Assembly (NCBI RefSeq): GCF_017352375.1
Contig: NZ_JAFEVR010000012.1
Coordinates: forward strand, 62,001-126,000
DNA: 64,000 bases
Source of the DNA: Mycolicibacterium sp. S2-37
GTDB taxonomy: Bacteria > Actinomycetota > Actinomycetes > Mycobacteriales > Mycobacteriaceae
Direction of reading: 5' to 3'
Part shown: one piece after another, positions 16,838 to 25,022 of the stretch
How the letters are laid out: every line of letters begins with the position of its first letter
Position numbering within the stretch: the stretch's first letter is position 1
Position numbers and translations under genes: made by a program
Notes under the pieces: generated by a model
What the model was told of the DNA's origin: nothing
What the model saw: only the letters and a program-made list of their open reading frames with translations
Databases searched by the model: none

Positions 16838-18292
16838 ATGACCACGTACGCAACCGAGGCGCCGAAGCGCGCCCGTCCGGCCGTCGCCGTCGCCGCCGCC
16901 ATCGGCGGCGCCGCCATCGTCCTGGGTGCGCCCGCCGCCGCCCTGGTGGCCGCCCCGGCCGCTCAGGCCGCGCCGGTGTTCGCTCCCGCTCCGGAGCAGA
17001 ACATCGACGATCTCTTCGGCCAGTTCTTCGGCGACGCGTTCGGCGTGCCGCTCGAGGCGCTGAACCCGTATGCGCTCCTCGATCCGATCTTCGACATCGC
17101 CGGCAGCATCCCGGTCGTCAACATCTTCATCGGCAACGGCGCCGACGGCACCGCTGCCAACCCGAACGGCGGTAACGCCGGTCTGTTCTTTGGCAACGGC
17201 GGCAACGGCTTCGCCGGTCAGGTCAACGCCACCACCGGCGAGACCACCGACGGCGGCAAGGGCGGCGACGGCGGCTTGTTCTTCGGCAACGGCGGAAACG
17301 GCGGCAACGGCCTGCGCGGCGGCTACACCGCCAGCGGTATCGCCTACGAGGCCACCAACGGTGGCGACGCCGGCAACGGCGCCCTGCTGTTCGGTAACGG
17401 CGGCTGGGGTGGCCGCGGCGGCACCGGTCGTACGGGTGCGCCCGGCGTGAACCCGCGGCCGGATCTGCCGCTGGCTCCGGGCGCCACCGTCTTCGACGGC
17501 GTCTCCGGCGTCCCCGGCACGGGCCAGGACGGCACCGACGGCGGCGTCGCCGGCGGCAATGGCGGTAACGGCGGCTCCGGCAACCTCGCCGTCAACGTCG
17601 GCCGCGGCGGCGACGCGGGCAATGCCCTCGGCGGCGGCGGCAACGGTGGTGTGGGCGGCGCGGGTGCTCAGTCCACGGGTCAGGTCCCCGCCGGCAACGG
17701 CGGCAACGGCGGCAACGGCGCTGACGCCACCGCGGTGGCCGGCGACGGCGGTAAGGGCGGCAACGGCGGTAAGGGCGGCAACGGCGGCTACCTCATCGGT
17801 GTGGCCGGCTCGGGTGGCCGTGGCGGTAACGGAGGCGCCGGTGGCGTCGGCGCGCCGGGCGGCAATGGTGGCGGCGGTGGCGCCGGCGGCGATTCGATCC
17901 TCGGCCAGCCCGCCGGTGTCGGCGGCAACGGTGGCAACGGTGGCAACGGTGCTGCCGGCGGCAATGGTGGCCAGGGCGGCAACGGCGGCGAGCCGGGCTC
18001 GGGTGGGTTCATCCCGTTCCTGACCTCGCCCGGTGTCGGCGGCAACGGCGGCAACGGTGGTAAGGGTGGCGTCGGTGGCGCCGGCGGCAGCGTCGGCAAG
18101 GGTGGCGCCGCAGGCATCGCGACCGGCGACGGCGCGCAGGGCACCGCCGGCGACGACGGCACCACCGCCGGCACCGGCGGCGCGGGTGGCGTTGGCGGCT
18201 CCGGCGGCAAGGCCGGCACCGGCGGCACGGACGGCACATCGGGTGCGGCCGGTGCAGCAGGCGCCAATGGAGAGGGCGGCGTCACAGCCTGA
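16838..18292 (+). CDS. secreted PGRS-type glycine-repeat protein without a PE domain
   Basis: A 484-residue protein. Residues 1-45 look like a Sec signal peptide (MTTYATEAPKRARP, then Ala-rich core, then AQA-AP). Residues 46-125 form a linker with FGQFFGDAFGVPLEALNP. IGNGADGTAANPNGGNAG then opens a long Gly-Asn-rich repeat array of GGNGG/GGAGG units to the C-terminus. The IGNGADG entry motif and repeats are those of PE_PGRS proteins, but there is no PE domain and no YxxxD/E type VII signal. It is probably exported by Sec and surface-exposed. I chose ATG 16838 because it opens the signal peptide. Confidence 0.8.
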   Translation: MTTYATEAPKRARPAVAVAAAIGGAAIVLGAPAAALVAAPAAQAAPVFAPAPEQNIDDLFGQFFGDAFGVPLEALNPYALLDPIFDIAGSIPVVNIFIGNGADGTAANPNGGNAGLFFGNGGNGFAGQVNATTGETTDGGKGGDGGLFFGNGGNGGNGLRGGYTASGIAYEATNGGDAGNGALLFGNGGWGGRGGTGRTGAPGVNPRPDLPLAPGATVFDGVSGVPGTGQDGTDGGVAGGNGGNGGSGNLAVNVGRGGDAGNALGGGGNGGVGGAGAQSTGQVPAGNGGNGGNGADATAVAGDGGKGGNGGKGGNGGYLIGVAGSGGRGGNGGAGGVGAPGGNGGGGGAGGDSILGQPAGVGGNGGNGGNGAAGGNGGQGGNGGEPGSGGFIPFLTSPGVGGNGGNGGKGGVGGAGGSVGKGGAAGIATGDGAQGTAGDDGTTAGTGGAGGVGGSGGKAGTGGTDGTSGAAGAAGANGEGGVTA

Positions 18293-18377
18293 TCGATGGG
18301 CGACGCTCCTACGGTCGTGATCAGCCCACGGAGGCTTCCCCCCTTCGCTCCCCGGGCTGAACACACCTGAACGACGA

Positions 18378-18408
18378 ACACCGGGTCCACGACAGTGGGC
18401 CCGGTGTT
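18378..18408. terminator. hairpin terminator after the PGRS gene
   Basis: AACACCGGGTCCAC (18378-18391) pairs with GTGGGCCCGGTGTT (18395-18408) with one G-T pair and a tiny loop. It lies between the PGRS stop and the kinase promoter. Confidence 0.7.
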
Positions 18409-18457
18409 TCGTTCGGCCCGAGGTTTGTGGTCGGAGGCGGCGGGCTAGCGTGAAGGT

Positions 18458-19654
18458 ATGCAGCCGCCGGAGATCCTGGGCGGCCGGTACGAACTACGGG
18501 GAGTCCTCGGTCGCGGTGGAATGGCCGAGGTCCGCGATGGGTGGGACCGGCGGCTCGACCGTCCGGTGGCGATCAAACTGCTGCATCCGGCGGTGGGGGC
18601 CCAGCCCGAGCAGCGGACCCGATTCGAGGGCGAGGCGCGCGCCGCCGCGGCGCTGAACCACCCGAATCTGGTCGCCGTCCACGACAGTGGCGAACACGAC
18701 GGCATCCCCTACATCGTGATGGAGCGGTTGCCGGGCCGGACGCTCGGTGACGCGATCGCCCAGGGGCCGCTGCCCTGGTTCCAGGTGCGGCTCATCCTCG
18801 ACCATGTGCTCTCGGCGCTGGCGACCGCGCATGCGGCCGGGATTCTGCACCGTGACATCAAACCGGCCAACATCCTGTTCACCGAACGGGGTGAGGCCAA
18901 GGTGGCCGACTTCGGGATCGCCAAGAGTGGCGATGCGGTACAGACGATGGCCGGCCAGGTGTTCGGCACCATGGCTTACCTGACGCCCGAACGCATCGCC
19001 GGCCACCCGGCGACCGTCTCCGACGATCTCTACGCCGTCGGTGTCGTCGGGTACGAGGCGCTCACCGGTCGTCGCGCATTCCCGCAGGAGAACCTCGTCG
19101 AGCTGGCGCGTGCGGTGGCAGAGCAGCCGGTGGTACCGCTGCAGCAGCTGCGGCCGGATGTCGACCCGAACCTCGCGGCGACGATCGAGCGGGCGATGGC
19201 GCGGGACCCGCACTGGCGCTTCACCAGCGCGCAGGAGATGCGCGATGCGCTGGCCGGCGCCTCTCCCGCAGGCCCACCGGTGCCGCCTCCTGGTCGCCCG
19301 CCGACTCGCGTTCTGGCGCAACCACTTCCACCGCCGACCATGCTCCCGGTGAGCGTCGCGCCCGGTGCGCCGCGACGCCCGTACGGCAGGTTGCTGACCG
19401 TCGCCGCGGCTCTGCTCGCGCTCGTGCTTGGGCTGGTGGTGATGGTGGCCGAGAGCAGTTCGCAGCCCTCGGCGCCGCAACCGGTGAGCACCAGCACACC
19501 CGTGCCGACGACGACGGTCCCGTCGATCACGTCGCTGACGCCGGCGCTCACGACCGAGCCGCCGGTGGCGATCGACCCCGGTGCGGGCCAGGGGCCGGGG
19601 CCCAAGCCCGGTCGGGGCAACGACAAGGGGCCGAAACCCGGCGACGACGACTAA
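18458..19654 (+). CDS. transmembrane Ser/Thr protein kinase (STPK)
   Basis: A 398-residue Hanks-type kinase. The glycine loop is GRGGMAEV (18-25), with Lys40, HRDIKPANI (131-139), DFGIAK (151-156) and TPER in place of APE (177-180). A Pro-rich juxtamembrane linker (270-308) leads to a single membrane span (311-331). The outer part is short, Thr/Pro-rich and ends with a Gly/Lys/Asp tail, so no recognisable sensor domain exists. It is a typical actinobacterial receptor kinase of the Pkn group. Substrates cannot be told. It stands alone, converging with the DUF2834 gene and overlapping it by four bases. Confidence 0.92.
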   Translation: MQPPEILGGRYELRGVLGRGGMAEVRDGWDRRLDRPVAIKLLHPAVGAQPEQRTRFEGEARAAAALNHPNLVAVHDSGEHDGIPYIVMERLPGRTLGDAIAQGPLPWFQVRLILDHVLSALATAHAAGILHRDIKPANILFTERGEAKVADFGIAKSGDAVQTMAGQVFGTMAYLTPERIAGHPATVSDDLYAVGVVGYEALTGRRAFPQENLVELARAVAEQPVVPLQQLRPDVDPNLAATIERAMARDPHWRFTSAQEMRDALAGASPAGPPVPPPGRPPTRVLAQPLPPPTMLPVSVAPGAPRRPYGRLLTVAAALLALVLGLVVMVAESSSQPSAPQPVSTSTPVPTTTVPSITSLTPALTTEPPVAIDPGAGQGPGPKPGRGNDKGPKPGDDD

Positions 19655-20145
19655 ACCGTGGATTCCACGCCGCGGGCGGCCTTCTGCTGCCTGCGCTGAC
19701 GCTCGACCGCCGCGAGGTAGAACGCCCACGCGGAGGCCGAACTGCCGAAGAGAATGAAGCCGAGGAAGAGCCACGGGTGGTTGATTCCGCGCCTGCGGCC
19801 GTCCACGATCGCCCACACCGGGAAGATCAGCACGCTCATGATCGTGTAGTCCTGGCTGGCCGAGCTCGCCGCTGGGTTGTCGTAGCCGAGCATGATGAAT
19901 TCCGACCAGCTCCCCGGGCCCCAGATGAAGTTGTGCAGGCCGCCGGCGGGCGCATACTCCTGCACGAACTGGTTGTTGAAGTAGTAGCCGAGAGCGATCG
20001 ACGCCACGCCGACCAGGTAGTAGAACGCCTCGAGCGCCGAGACCTGTGTGCCGGTGGGAACGCGGGAGTAGATCTGCGGATTCGTCTTGACGATGACCGC
20101 GATGACGATGAAGCCGAGAATCCCGTGGACGAGGAGCGAGACCAT
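19651..20145 (-). CDS. DUF2834-like small membrane protein
   Basis: A hydrophobic protein of 164 residues with about four membrane segments (LVHGILGFIVIAVIV, YYLVGVASIALGYYF, IMSVLIFPVWAIVDG, WLFLGFILFGSSASAW). The reading frame is open to an ATG at 20217, but that would translate a perfect 22-bp operator and begin inside the divergent TetR gene. The ATG at 20145 (MVSLLVHGILGF) is therefore preferred. Divergent placement and the operator indicate control by the adjacent TetR. Function is unknown; it may assist the FAD oxidoreductase that shares the operator. Confidence 0.65.
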   Translation of the reverse strand: MVSLLVHGILGFIVIAVIVKTNPQIYSRVPTGTQVSALEAFYYLVGVASIALGYYFNNQFVQEYAPAGGLHNFIWGPGSWSEFIMLGYDNPAASSASQDYTIMSVLIFPVWAIVDGRRRGINHPWLFLGFILFGSSASAWAFYLAAVERQRRQQKAARGVESTV

Positions 20146-20171
20146 GAACGGGAGTCTCACCAGTGCCGGAA

Positions 20172-20193
20172 GTTTTGTCAATATTGACAAAAC
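20172..20193. promoter_or_regulatory. TetR operator, copy 1
   Basis: A perfect 22-bp palindrome made of GTTTTGTCAAT and ATTGACAAAAC. It sits between the DUF2834 gene and the TetR gene. The same 22 bases recur at 20826-20847, which strongly suggests the binding site of the TetR encoded between the two copies. Confidence 0.85.
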
Positions 20194-20215
20194 GGCGGTG
20201 CGGTAATTTGCAGCC

Positions 20216-20821
20216 ATGATCCGGCCGGCTCAGACCGCGCGCAGTGAGCGCACCCGTGCGGCGCTTCGTCAGGCAGCGGCCGTGAGATTTCTGGCTCAGG
20301 GCGTGGAAGAGACCTCGGCCGAGCAGATCGCCGCCGACGCCGGGGTGTCATTGCGTACCTTCTACCGCCACTTCGCCTCCAAGCACGATCTGCTGTTCGC
20401 CGATTACGACGAGGGACTGCACTGGTTCCGTACGGCTTTGGCGGCCCGGCCTGCCGACGAGCCGATCGTCGAGTCGGTGCATGCGGCGATCATGTCGAGT
20501 CCGTATGACGAAGCAGCACTGCCGAAGATCGCGATGTTGCGGGCCGACGAACTCGACCCGGGTCGGGTCGTCCGCCATCTGCGCCAGGTCGAAGCGGACT
20601 TCGCGGCCGCGGTCGAGGAACGTCTCACCGGCGACCACCCGCATGACGGGAGTGGTGACAAGCGGATGCGGATCGCGGTGATCGCCCGATGCATCGCCGC
20701 GGCCGTGTTCGGCGCCATGGAGGCCTGGATGCTCGATCCGGAGCGATCGCTGCCCGAGCTGGAGCGGCGCACGCGCGACGCGCTGCAACTCCTGGCGACG
20801 GGGATCGGCGACCGGTCCTGA
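20216..20821 (+). CDS. TetR-family regulator
   Basis: A 201-residue TetR protein with the HTH at about residues 27-57 (TSAEQIAADAGVSLRTFYRHFASK) and a helical ligand domain. It lies exactly between two identical palindromes, one before its own and the DUF2834 start, the other before the FAD oxidoreductase. It is probably a local repressor of all three genes. The inducer is unknown. Confidence 0.88.
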   Translation: MIRPAQTARSERTRAALRQAAAVRFLAQGVEETSAEQIAADAGVSLRTFYRHFASKHDLLFADYDEGLHWFRTALAARPADEPIVESVHAAIMSSPYDEAALPKIAMLRADELDPGRVVRHLRQVEADFAAAVEERLTGDHPHDGSGDKRMRIAVIARCIAAAVFGAMEAWMLDPERSLPELERRTRDALQLLATGIGDRS

Positions 20822-20825
20822 CAAA

Positions 20826-20847
20826 GTTTTGTCAATATTGACAAAAC
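20826..20847. promoter_or_regulatory. TetR operator, copy 2
   Basis: Identical in all 22 positions to the palindrome at 20172-20193. It begins four bases after the TetR stop and lies 25 bases before the FAD oxidoreductase ATG, a position where bound repressor would block transcription. Confidence 0.85.
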
Positions 20848-20872
20848 ATGGGTTGCCGAGGAAGCTCGGCGC

Positions 20873-22441
20873 ATGGTGGACTTTGACGCGATCGTTGTCG
20901 GCGCGGGGCACAACGGGCTGACCGCGGCGACGCTGCTGCAGCGCGCCGGACTGCGCACCCTGTGTCTGGATTCGAAGCTCTACGCGGGCGGAATGGCCTC
21001 CACCGTCGAGCTTTTCGACGGCTACCGGTTCGAGATCGCCGGTTCGGTCCAGATCCCGACGTCGGCTGTGGTGAGCCGCGAGCTCGGTCTGGACGATCTC
21101 GCGACGGTCGAGCTGGACGTCATGTCCGTCTCACTGCGCGGTATCGGGGATCCACCGGTCGTCTACTACACCGACCCGATGAAACTGCTCGCCCACCTCA
21201 ACGAGGTGCACGGGGCAGAGGCCGTCGCCGGTATGGCGGGCCTGATGGCGTGGTGTCAGGCGCCGACGCGTGCACTCGGCAGATTCGAGGCCGGGACGCC
21301 GCCGAAAACCATCGACCAGATGTATGCCTGTGCCACAAACGAATTCGAGCGCTCGACGATCACCGACCTGTTGTTCGCCTCCGTCACCGACGTCCTCGAC
21401 CGGTATCTGCCCGACCGCGAGAAGCACGGTGCGCTGCGCGGCATGCTGTCGCTGCTGGCGGTGAACACCACCTACCGCGGACCCGAGACCCCCGGCACCG
21501 CCGCCGCGTTGGCGTACGGCTTCGCCGTCCCCGACGAGAACGCGCTGCTGGTCAAGAAGTTGCGCGGCGGCATCGGAGCGCTGACGTCGCATCTGCAGCA
21601 GCAGTTCACGTCCGGTGGCGGCGAACTGCGGCTGCGCAGCAAGGTCGTCGAGGTGCTCGTCGCGGACGGCCGGGTCACCGGAGTGCGCCTCGACGACGGC
21701 TCGACGGCCTCGGCGCCCGTCGTGGTGTCGGCGGTCGCACCCGATCTGACCGTGAACGGGCTGATCGACGCCGCGGCGGTGCCCGCCGACGTGCGCGACC
21801 GGTTCTCCCGTGTCGACCACCGCGGCAGCTATCTGCAGATGCACTTCGCGCTCGAGGGGATACCGGAGTTCGCGGCGCCGTACGAGTTGCTCAACGATCC
21901 GGCGATGCAGTCCAACATCGGGATCTTCAGCACACCCGAGGAACTGCAGCGGCAGTGGGAGGACTGCCGGCGCGGGATCGTCCCCGCCGATCCGGCCATC
22001 GCCTTGCAGATCCCGTCGGTGAACGATCCGGATCTCGCGCCGCCGGGCAGACACGCCGCGTCGGCGTTCTCGCTGTGGTTCCCGATCCCCGACCCCGGCA
22101 ATCCATTGAGCTACGGCGAGATGAAGGCGGAGATGGGCCGGCGCGTGATCGAGAAGATCAACCGCCTGGCTCCCGGCTTCGGGGACCTGATCAGCCTGCA
22201 CACCACGTTCACGCCCAAGCACATGGGCACGATGTTCGGTGCGCCGGGCGGCGACTACTGCCACGGGCTGATCCATCCCGATCAGATCGGTCCGAACCGG
22301 CCGGGCCCGAAAGGATATGCGGACCAGCCGATCCCGATCGACGGCCTGTATCTGGCCAGTGCCGGTTGTCACGGCGGCCCAGGGATCACCTTCATCCCCG
22401 GCTACAACGCCGCGCAGCAGGTGATCGACGACCGGAGATGA
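20873..22441 (+). CDS. PYROXD2/phytoene-desaturase-like FAD oxidoreductase
   Basis: A 522-residue FAD enzyme of the CrtI/PYROXD2 type: GAGHNGLTAATLL near residue 10, YAGGMAST, and a C-terminal GCHGGPGITFIPGYNAA FAD-contact motif. Relatives desaturate or oxidise lipidic or carotenoid-like substrates, but the biological substrate of this subgroup is mostly unknown. Expression is presumably derepressed when the neighbouring TetR leaves its operator at 20826-20847. AGGAAG precedes the ATG. Confidence 0.85.
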   Translation: MVDFDAIVVGAGHNGLTAATLLQRAGLRTLCLDSKLYAGGMASTVELFDGYRFEIAGSVQIPTSAVVSRELGLDDLATVELDVMSVSLRGIGDPPVVYYTDPMKLLAHLNEVHGAEAVAGMAGLMAWCQAPTRALGRFEAGTPPKTIDQMYACATNEFERSTITDLLFASVTDVLDRYLPDREKHGALRGMLSLLAVNTTYRGPETPGTAAALAYGFAVPDENALLVKKLRGGIGALTSHLQQQFTSGGGELRLRSKVVEVLVADGRVTGVRLDDGSTASAPVVVSAVAPDLTVNGLIDAAAVPADVRDRFSRVDHRGSYLQMHFALEGIPEFAAPYELLNDPAMQSNIGIFSTPEELQRQWEDCRRGIVPADPAIALQIPSVNDPDLAPPGRHAASAFSLWFPIPDPGNPLSYGEMKAEMGRRVIEKINRLAPGFGDLISLHTTFTPKHMGTMFGAPGGDYCHGLIHPDQIGPNRPGPKGYADQPIPIDGLYLASAGCHGGPGITFIPGYNAAQQVIDDRR

Positions 22442-22471
22442 TCTCCGCGGACCGTCGCCCCGCGGGAGCTG

Positions 22472-23203
22472 TCACGGCTTGATGATGCTCACCGCTTCGG
22501 CGAAGGTGGCGTTGAGCTCCTCGGCGCGCGCGCTCAGCAGAGACTTCACCAGTCGGGTGTTGTCGTCGGCGAGCACTTCGAACGCACCGGTGGCGACCCC
22601 GTCGTAACCCTGTTCGACGACGCTGGCCGGGCTGACCTTCGGGACGTCGAAGCGGTCCGCCATCGGGGTGTCGACCATGCCGACGAACAACCCGGTGACC
22701 GTCGTGCCCTGGTCGGCGAGTTCGGTGCGCAGCGCGTTGGTCGCCGACCACGCCGCCGCCTTCGACGCCGCGTAGGCCGTCGGCAGCGGCAACCACGCGG
22801 CCAGGGACAGGACGTTGAGGATCGCGCCGCCGCCGTTGGCGCGCAGCACCGGTGCGAACGCCTTCGCCACGCGCACGGTGCCGAGGTAGTTCGTCTCGAA
22901 GATCCGGTGCAGGACCTCCTCGTCGCCGGTGAGCACCGAGTAGTCGTCGGCGGGGGCGATGCCTGCGTTGTTGATCAGAACGTCGACGTCGGGCGCGGCG
23001 CCGGCTGCAGCGGCGACCGAGGCGGGATCGGTGAGGTCGAGGGCGAGTGGGACGATGCGCTCGTCGCCCCAGTCGCGGGGGCGGCGCGCCGTGGCGTACA
23101 CACGTCGCGCGCCGCGGTCGAGGGCCTGGCGAACGAACTCGTGCCCGAGTCCGCCGTTGGCACCGGTCACCAGCACTGTCCTGTCGTCGAGTCGCTCGGT
23201 CAT
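22472..23203 (-). CDS. short-chain dehydrogenase/reductase
   Basis: A 243-residue SDR with TGANGGLGHEF (NAD(P) binding, from about residue 14), NNAGIAP, a catalytic Ser in LSLAAWLPLPTAYAASKAA and the YxxxK pair (YAASK). DWGDERIVPLALDLTD places an acidic residue near the cofactor ribose. It is divergent from a TetR gene whose promoter region carries two matching inverted repeats, so the TetR is its probable regulator. The substrate is unknown. Position resembles Rv0851c. Confidence 0.88.
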   Translation of the reverse strand: MTERLDDRTVLVTGANGGLGHEFVRQALDRGARRVYATARRPRDWGDERIVPLALDLTDPASVAAAAGAAPDVDVLINNAGIAPADDYSVLTGDEEVLHRIFETNYLGTVRVAKAFAPVLRANGGGAILNVLSLAAWLPLPTAYAASKAAAWSATNALRTELADQGTTVTGLFVGMVDTPMADRFDVPKVSPASVVEQGYDGVATGAFEVLADDNTRLVKSLLSARAEELNATFAEAVSIIKP

Positions 23204-23234
23204 GGCACGTCCTCTCGGTGGAACTACAGTTAGT

Positions 23235-23272
23235 GGGGAGGGTCCCCGCCTATATATGTGGGGATAGTCCCC
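23235..23272. promoter_or_regulatory. two tandem inverted-repeat operators in the SDR-TetR divergent promoter
   Basis: GGGGA-GGG-TCCCC (23235-23247) and GGGGA-TAG-TCCCC (23260-23272) are two copies of the same 5+3+5 palindrome with centres 25 bp apart, separated by a TATATAT stretch that may be a -10. They lie between the SDR start (23203) and the TetR start (23300), fitting autoregulation plus control of the SDR gene. Confidence 0.7.
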
Positions 23273-23299
23273 GGTTATTCCTCGAGTCGGGAGGTCGCC

Positions 23300-23872
23300 A
23301 TGCCGGTGCGGCGCATGCGGGCCGACGCGCAGCGCAACCGCGAGGCGATCCTTCGCGCTGCGCGGGCGACGTTCGCCGACGAGGGCATCCTCGCGCCGCT
23401 CGACGGGATCGCTACCGCGGCGGGGCTGGGCAACGCGACCCTGTACCGCAACTTCCCCACGCGCGAGGATCTGGTGGCGGCGGTGATCGACGACAGCGTG
23501 GCCGAACTCCTCGCGGACTCAGCGGAGTTCGAGCAGGAGCCGAGCGCGCAAGCGGCGCTGCGGCGGTGGCTCTACGAGCTCGCCTGGCGCCTGCGCAGCT
23601 GGCAGGACCTGCCGACGGGCATCGCCGTGGCGTTCGCCGACAGCGACTCGCCGGTCCAGACGGTGTGTGCGCGGCTCACCGCCCGAACCGCGGACTTCCT
23701 CGACCGGTTCCGGCGCGAGGAGCGCGGCGCCGCGGCGGTGACCGCCGACGAGGTGTTCCAGCTCGTCACGGCCGTCTCGTGGGCCATGGACCGATTCGGC
23801 GACGATGCGCGCAGCGCCCGGCGGCGGGTGGATCTCGCGACCGCCGGCGTGTTCGTCGGCGCGTCCGGCTAG
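23300..23872 (+). CDS. TetR-family regulator
   Basis: A 190-residue TetR protein starting MPVRRMRADAQRN, with the HTH at about residues 28-55 (LDGIATAAGLGNATLYRNFPTRED). The frame is open to 23258, but that would translate the second operator copy, so ATG 23300 is preferred. It is divergent from the SDR gene and probably binds the GGGGA-N3-TCCCC repeats. Confidence 0.87.
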   Translation: MPVRRMRADAQRNREAILRAARATFADEGILAPLDGIATAAGLGNATLYRNFPTREDLVAAVIDDSVAELLADSAEFEQEPSAQAALRRWLYELAWRLRSWQDLPTGIAVAFADSDSPVQTVCARLTARTADFLDRFRREERGAAAVTADEVFQLVTAVSWAMDRFGDDARSARRRVDLATAGVFVGASG

Positions 23873-23902
23873 CGACCGCCCACGGCCAGAGCGCGTGCCT
23901 GG

Positions 23903-23975
23903 TGCCCCCAGTAGGGCTCGAACCTACGACCTGCGGATTAAAAGTCCGTAGCTCTACCAACTGAGCTATAGGGGC
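23903..23975 (-). tRNA. tRNA-Lys (anticodon TTT)
   Basis: A cloverleaf on the minus strand: acceptor GCCCCTA pairs with TGGGGGC, D-loop AGCTCAGTTGGTAGAGC, anticodon loop CTTTTAA, T-arm GTTCGAGCC. CCA is encoded to 23900. It is the first of four clustered tRNA genes and the only one on the minus strand. Confidence 0.95.
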
Positions 23976-24095
23976 GACGCTGCACCACAATACTGGGTCG
24001 CGTGCGGACCCTCGTTTGAGGATTCGGGTGCCGGTGCCCTAAGCTATCGAAGCTCCCAACGCACGCGTTGCGAGTACCCCGGAGAGATTCGGCTG

Positions 24096-24168
24096 GCCCC
24101 CTTCGTCTAGCGGCCTAGGACGCCGCCCTTTCAAGGCGGTAGCGCGGGTTCGAATCCCGTAGGGGGTA
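24096..24168 (+). tRNA. tRNA-Glu (anticodon TTC)
   Basis: Acceptor GCCCCCT pairs with AGGGGGT (one G-T), anticodon loop CTTTCAA, T-arm GGTTCGAATCC. CCA is not encoded. Confidence 0.95.
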
Positions 24169-24203
24169 CGCGCGACTCTCACCGGGGGAGTGCACAACAG
24201 CAA

Positions 24204-24277
24204 GGCCCTGTGGCGCAGTTGGTTAGCGCGCCGCCCTGTCACGGCGGAGGTCGCGGGTTCGAGTCCCGTCAGGGTCG
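24204..24277 (+). tRNA. tRNA-Asp (anticodon GTC)
   Basis: Acceptor GGCCCTG pairs with CAGGGTC, anticodon loop CTGTCAC, T-arm GGTTCGAGTCC, with CCA encoded to 24280. Confidence 0.95.
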
Positions 24278-24320
24278 CCAGTTTGGCGAGGCAGTTGATC
24301 TTCGCGGATCGGTGCCTTCC

Positions 24321-24394
24321 GGCCAGGTAGCTCAGTTGGTACGAGCGTCCGCCTGAAAAGCGGAAGGTCGCCGGTTCGATCCCGGCCCTGGCCA
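24321..24394 (+). tRNA. tRNA-Phe (anticodon GAA)
   Basis: Acceptor GGCCAGG pairs perfectly with CCTGGCC, anticodon loop CTGAAAA, T-arm GGTTCGATCCC, with CCA encoded to 24397. The following TetR gene begins within ten bases of its 3' end. Confidence 0.95.
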
Positions 24395-24405
24395 CCATGT
24401 ATCGC

Positions 24406-25020
24406 ATGACGACTGAGCAGCAGGCCGCCGTCGACGACAGGAACAACTTCCGGCAGCGGCTCCTCAGTGCGCTCGAGGAGTCGATCGCCGAGGATGGATA
24501 CCAGAAGACCACCGTCGCCGACATCGTCCGACGCGCCCGCACCTCCAGGCGCACCTTCTACGAACACTTCGACGGCCGGGAGGACTGCTTCCTCGCCCTG
24601 TTGGGTGAGGCGTACGCCGAGCAGGTCCGGCAGATCTCGGCGGCCGTCGACCCGAACTCCCCGTGGCGGGTGCAGGTGCGTCAGGCCGTCGAGGCCTGGA
24701 TCGCGTCGTCCTCGTCGCGGTCGGCGCTGATGCTCAGCTCGATCCGCGACCTGCCGTCGCTCGGCGCCGCCGCGCGAGATCTGCAGCGCGAGGTCCTGGA
24801 CAATTTCGTCACCATGGTGCAGGCACTCGGCGACACCGGCGAATTCCATTCCGCCGGAGTGGGTCCGGTGTCGCGGCTGCGGGCGGTCATGCTGCTCGGT
24901 GGCCTGCGCGAGTTGACCGCTGTGACCGCCGAGAGTGGTGGCGCGATGAAGGACATCACCGACGAGGCCGTCGCCGCCTCCATCGCGCTGCTCCGCCCCG
25001 ACGGGGCCCCGTCCGCCTAG
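24406..25020 (+). CDS. TetR-family regulator just after tRNA-Phe
   Basis: A 204-residue TetR protein with the HTH at about residues 35-60 (TTVADIVRRARTSRRTFYEHF). An upstream in-frame ATG at 24397 would use the last base of the tRNA CCA end, so ATG 24406 (MTTEQQAA) is preferred. There is no room for a separate promoter, so the mRNA may arise from the tRNA transcript and be released by tRNA 3' processing as a near-leaderless message. It ends three bases before the WS/DGAT stop (convergent). The target is unknown. Confidence 0.85.
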   Translation: MTTEQQAAVDDRNNFRQRLLSALEESIAEDGYQKTTVADIVRRARTSRRTFYEHFDGREDCFLALLGEAYAEQVRQISAAVDPNSPWRVQVRQAVEAWIASSSSRSALMLSSIRDLPSLGAAARDLQREVLDNFVTMVQALGDTGEFHSAGVGPVSRLRAVMLLGGLRELTAVTAESGGAMKDITDEAVAASIALLRPDGAPSA

Positions 25021-25022
25021 CG

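Noticed and set aside
17150..18290. Dense short repeats that could look like a CRISPR array or satellite
   Set aside because: The units are in-frame GGC-rich Gly/Asn codons of variable length without fixed spacers, so they are a protein repeat.
16805..18364. A 519-residue minus-strand open frame opposite the PGRS gene, rich in Ala/Thr/Val
   Set aside because: It is the mirror of the glycine-repeat codons; the plus strand has the signal peptide and PGRS motifs.
23903..24397. tRNA cluster as an attachment site for an integrative element
   Set aside because: No integrase, no direct repeat of a tRNA 3' end and conserved backbone genes on both sides.
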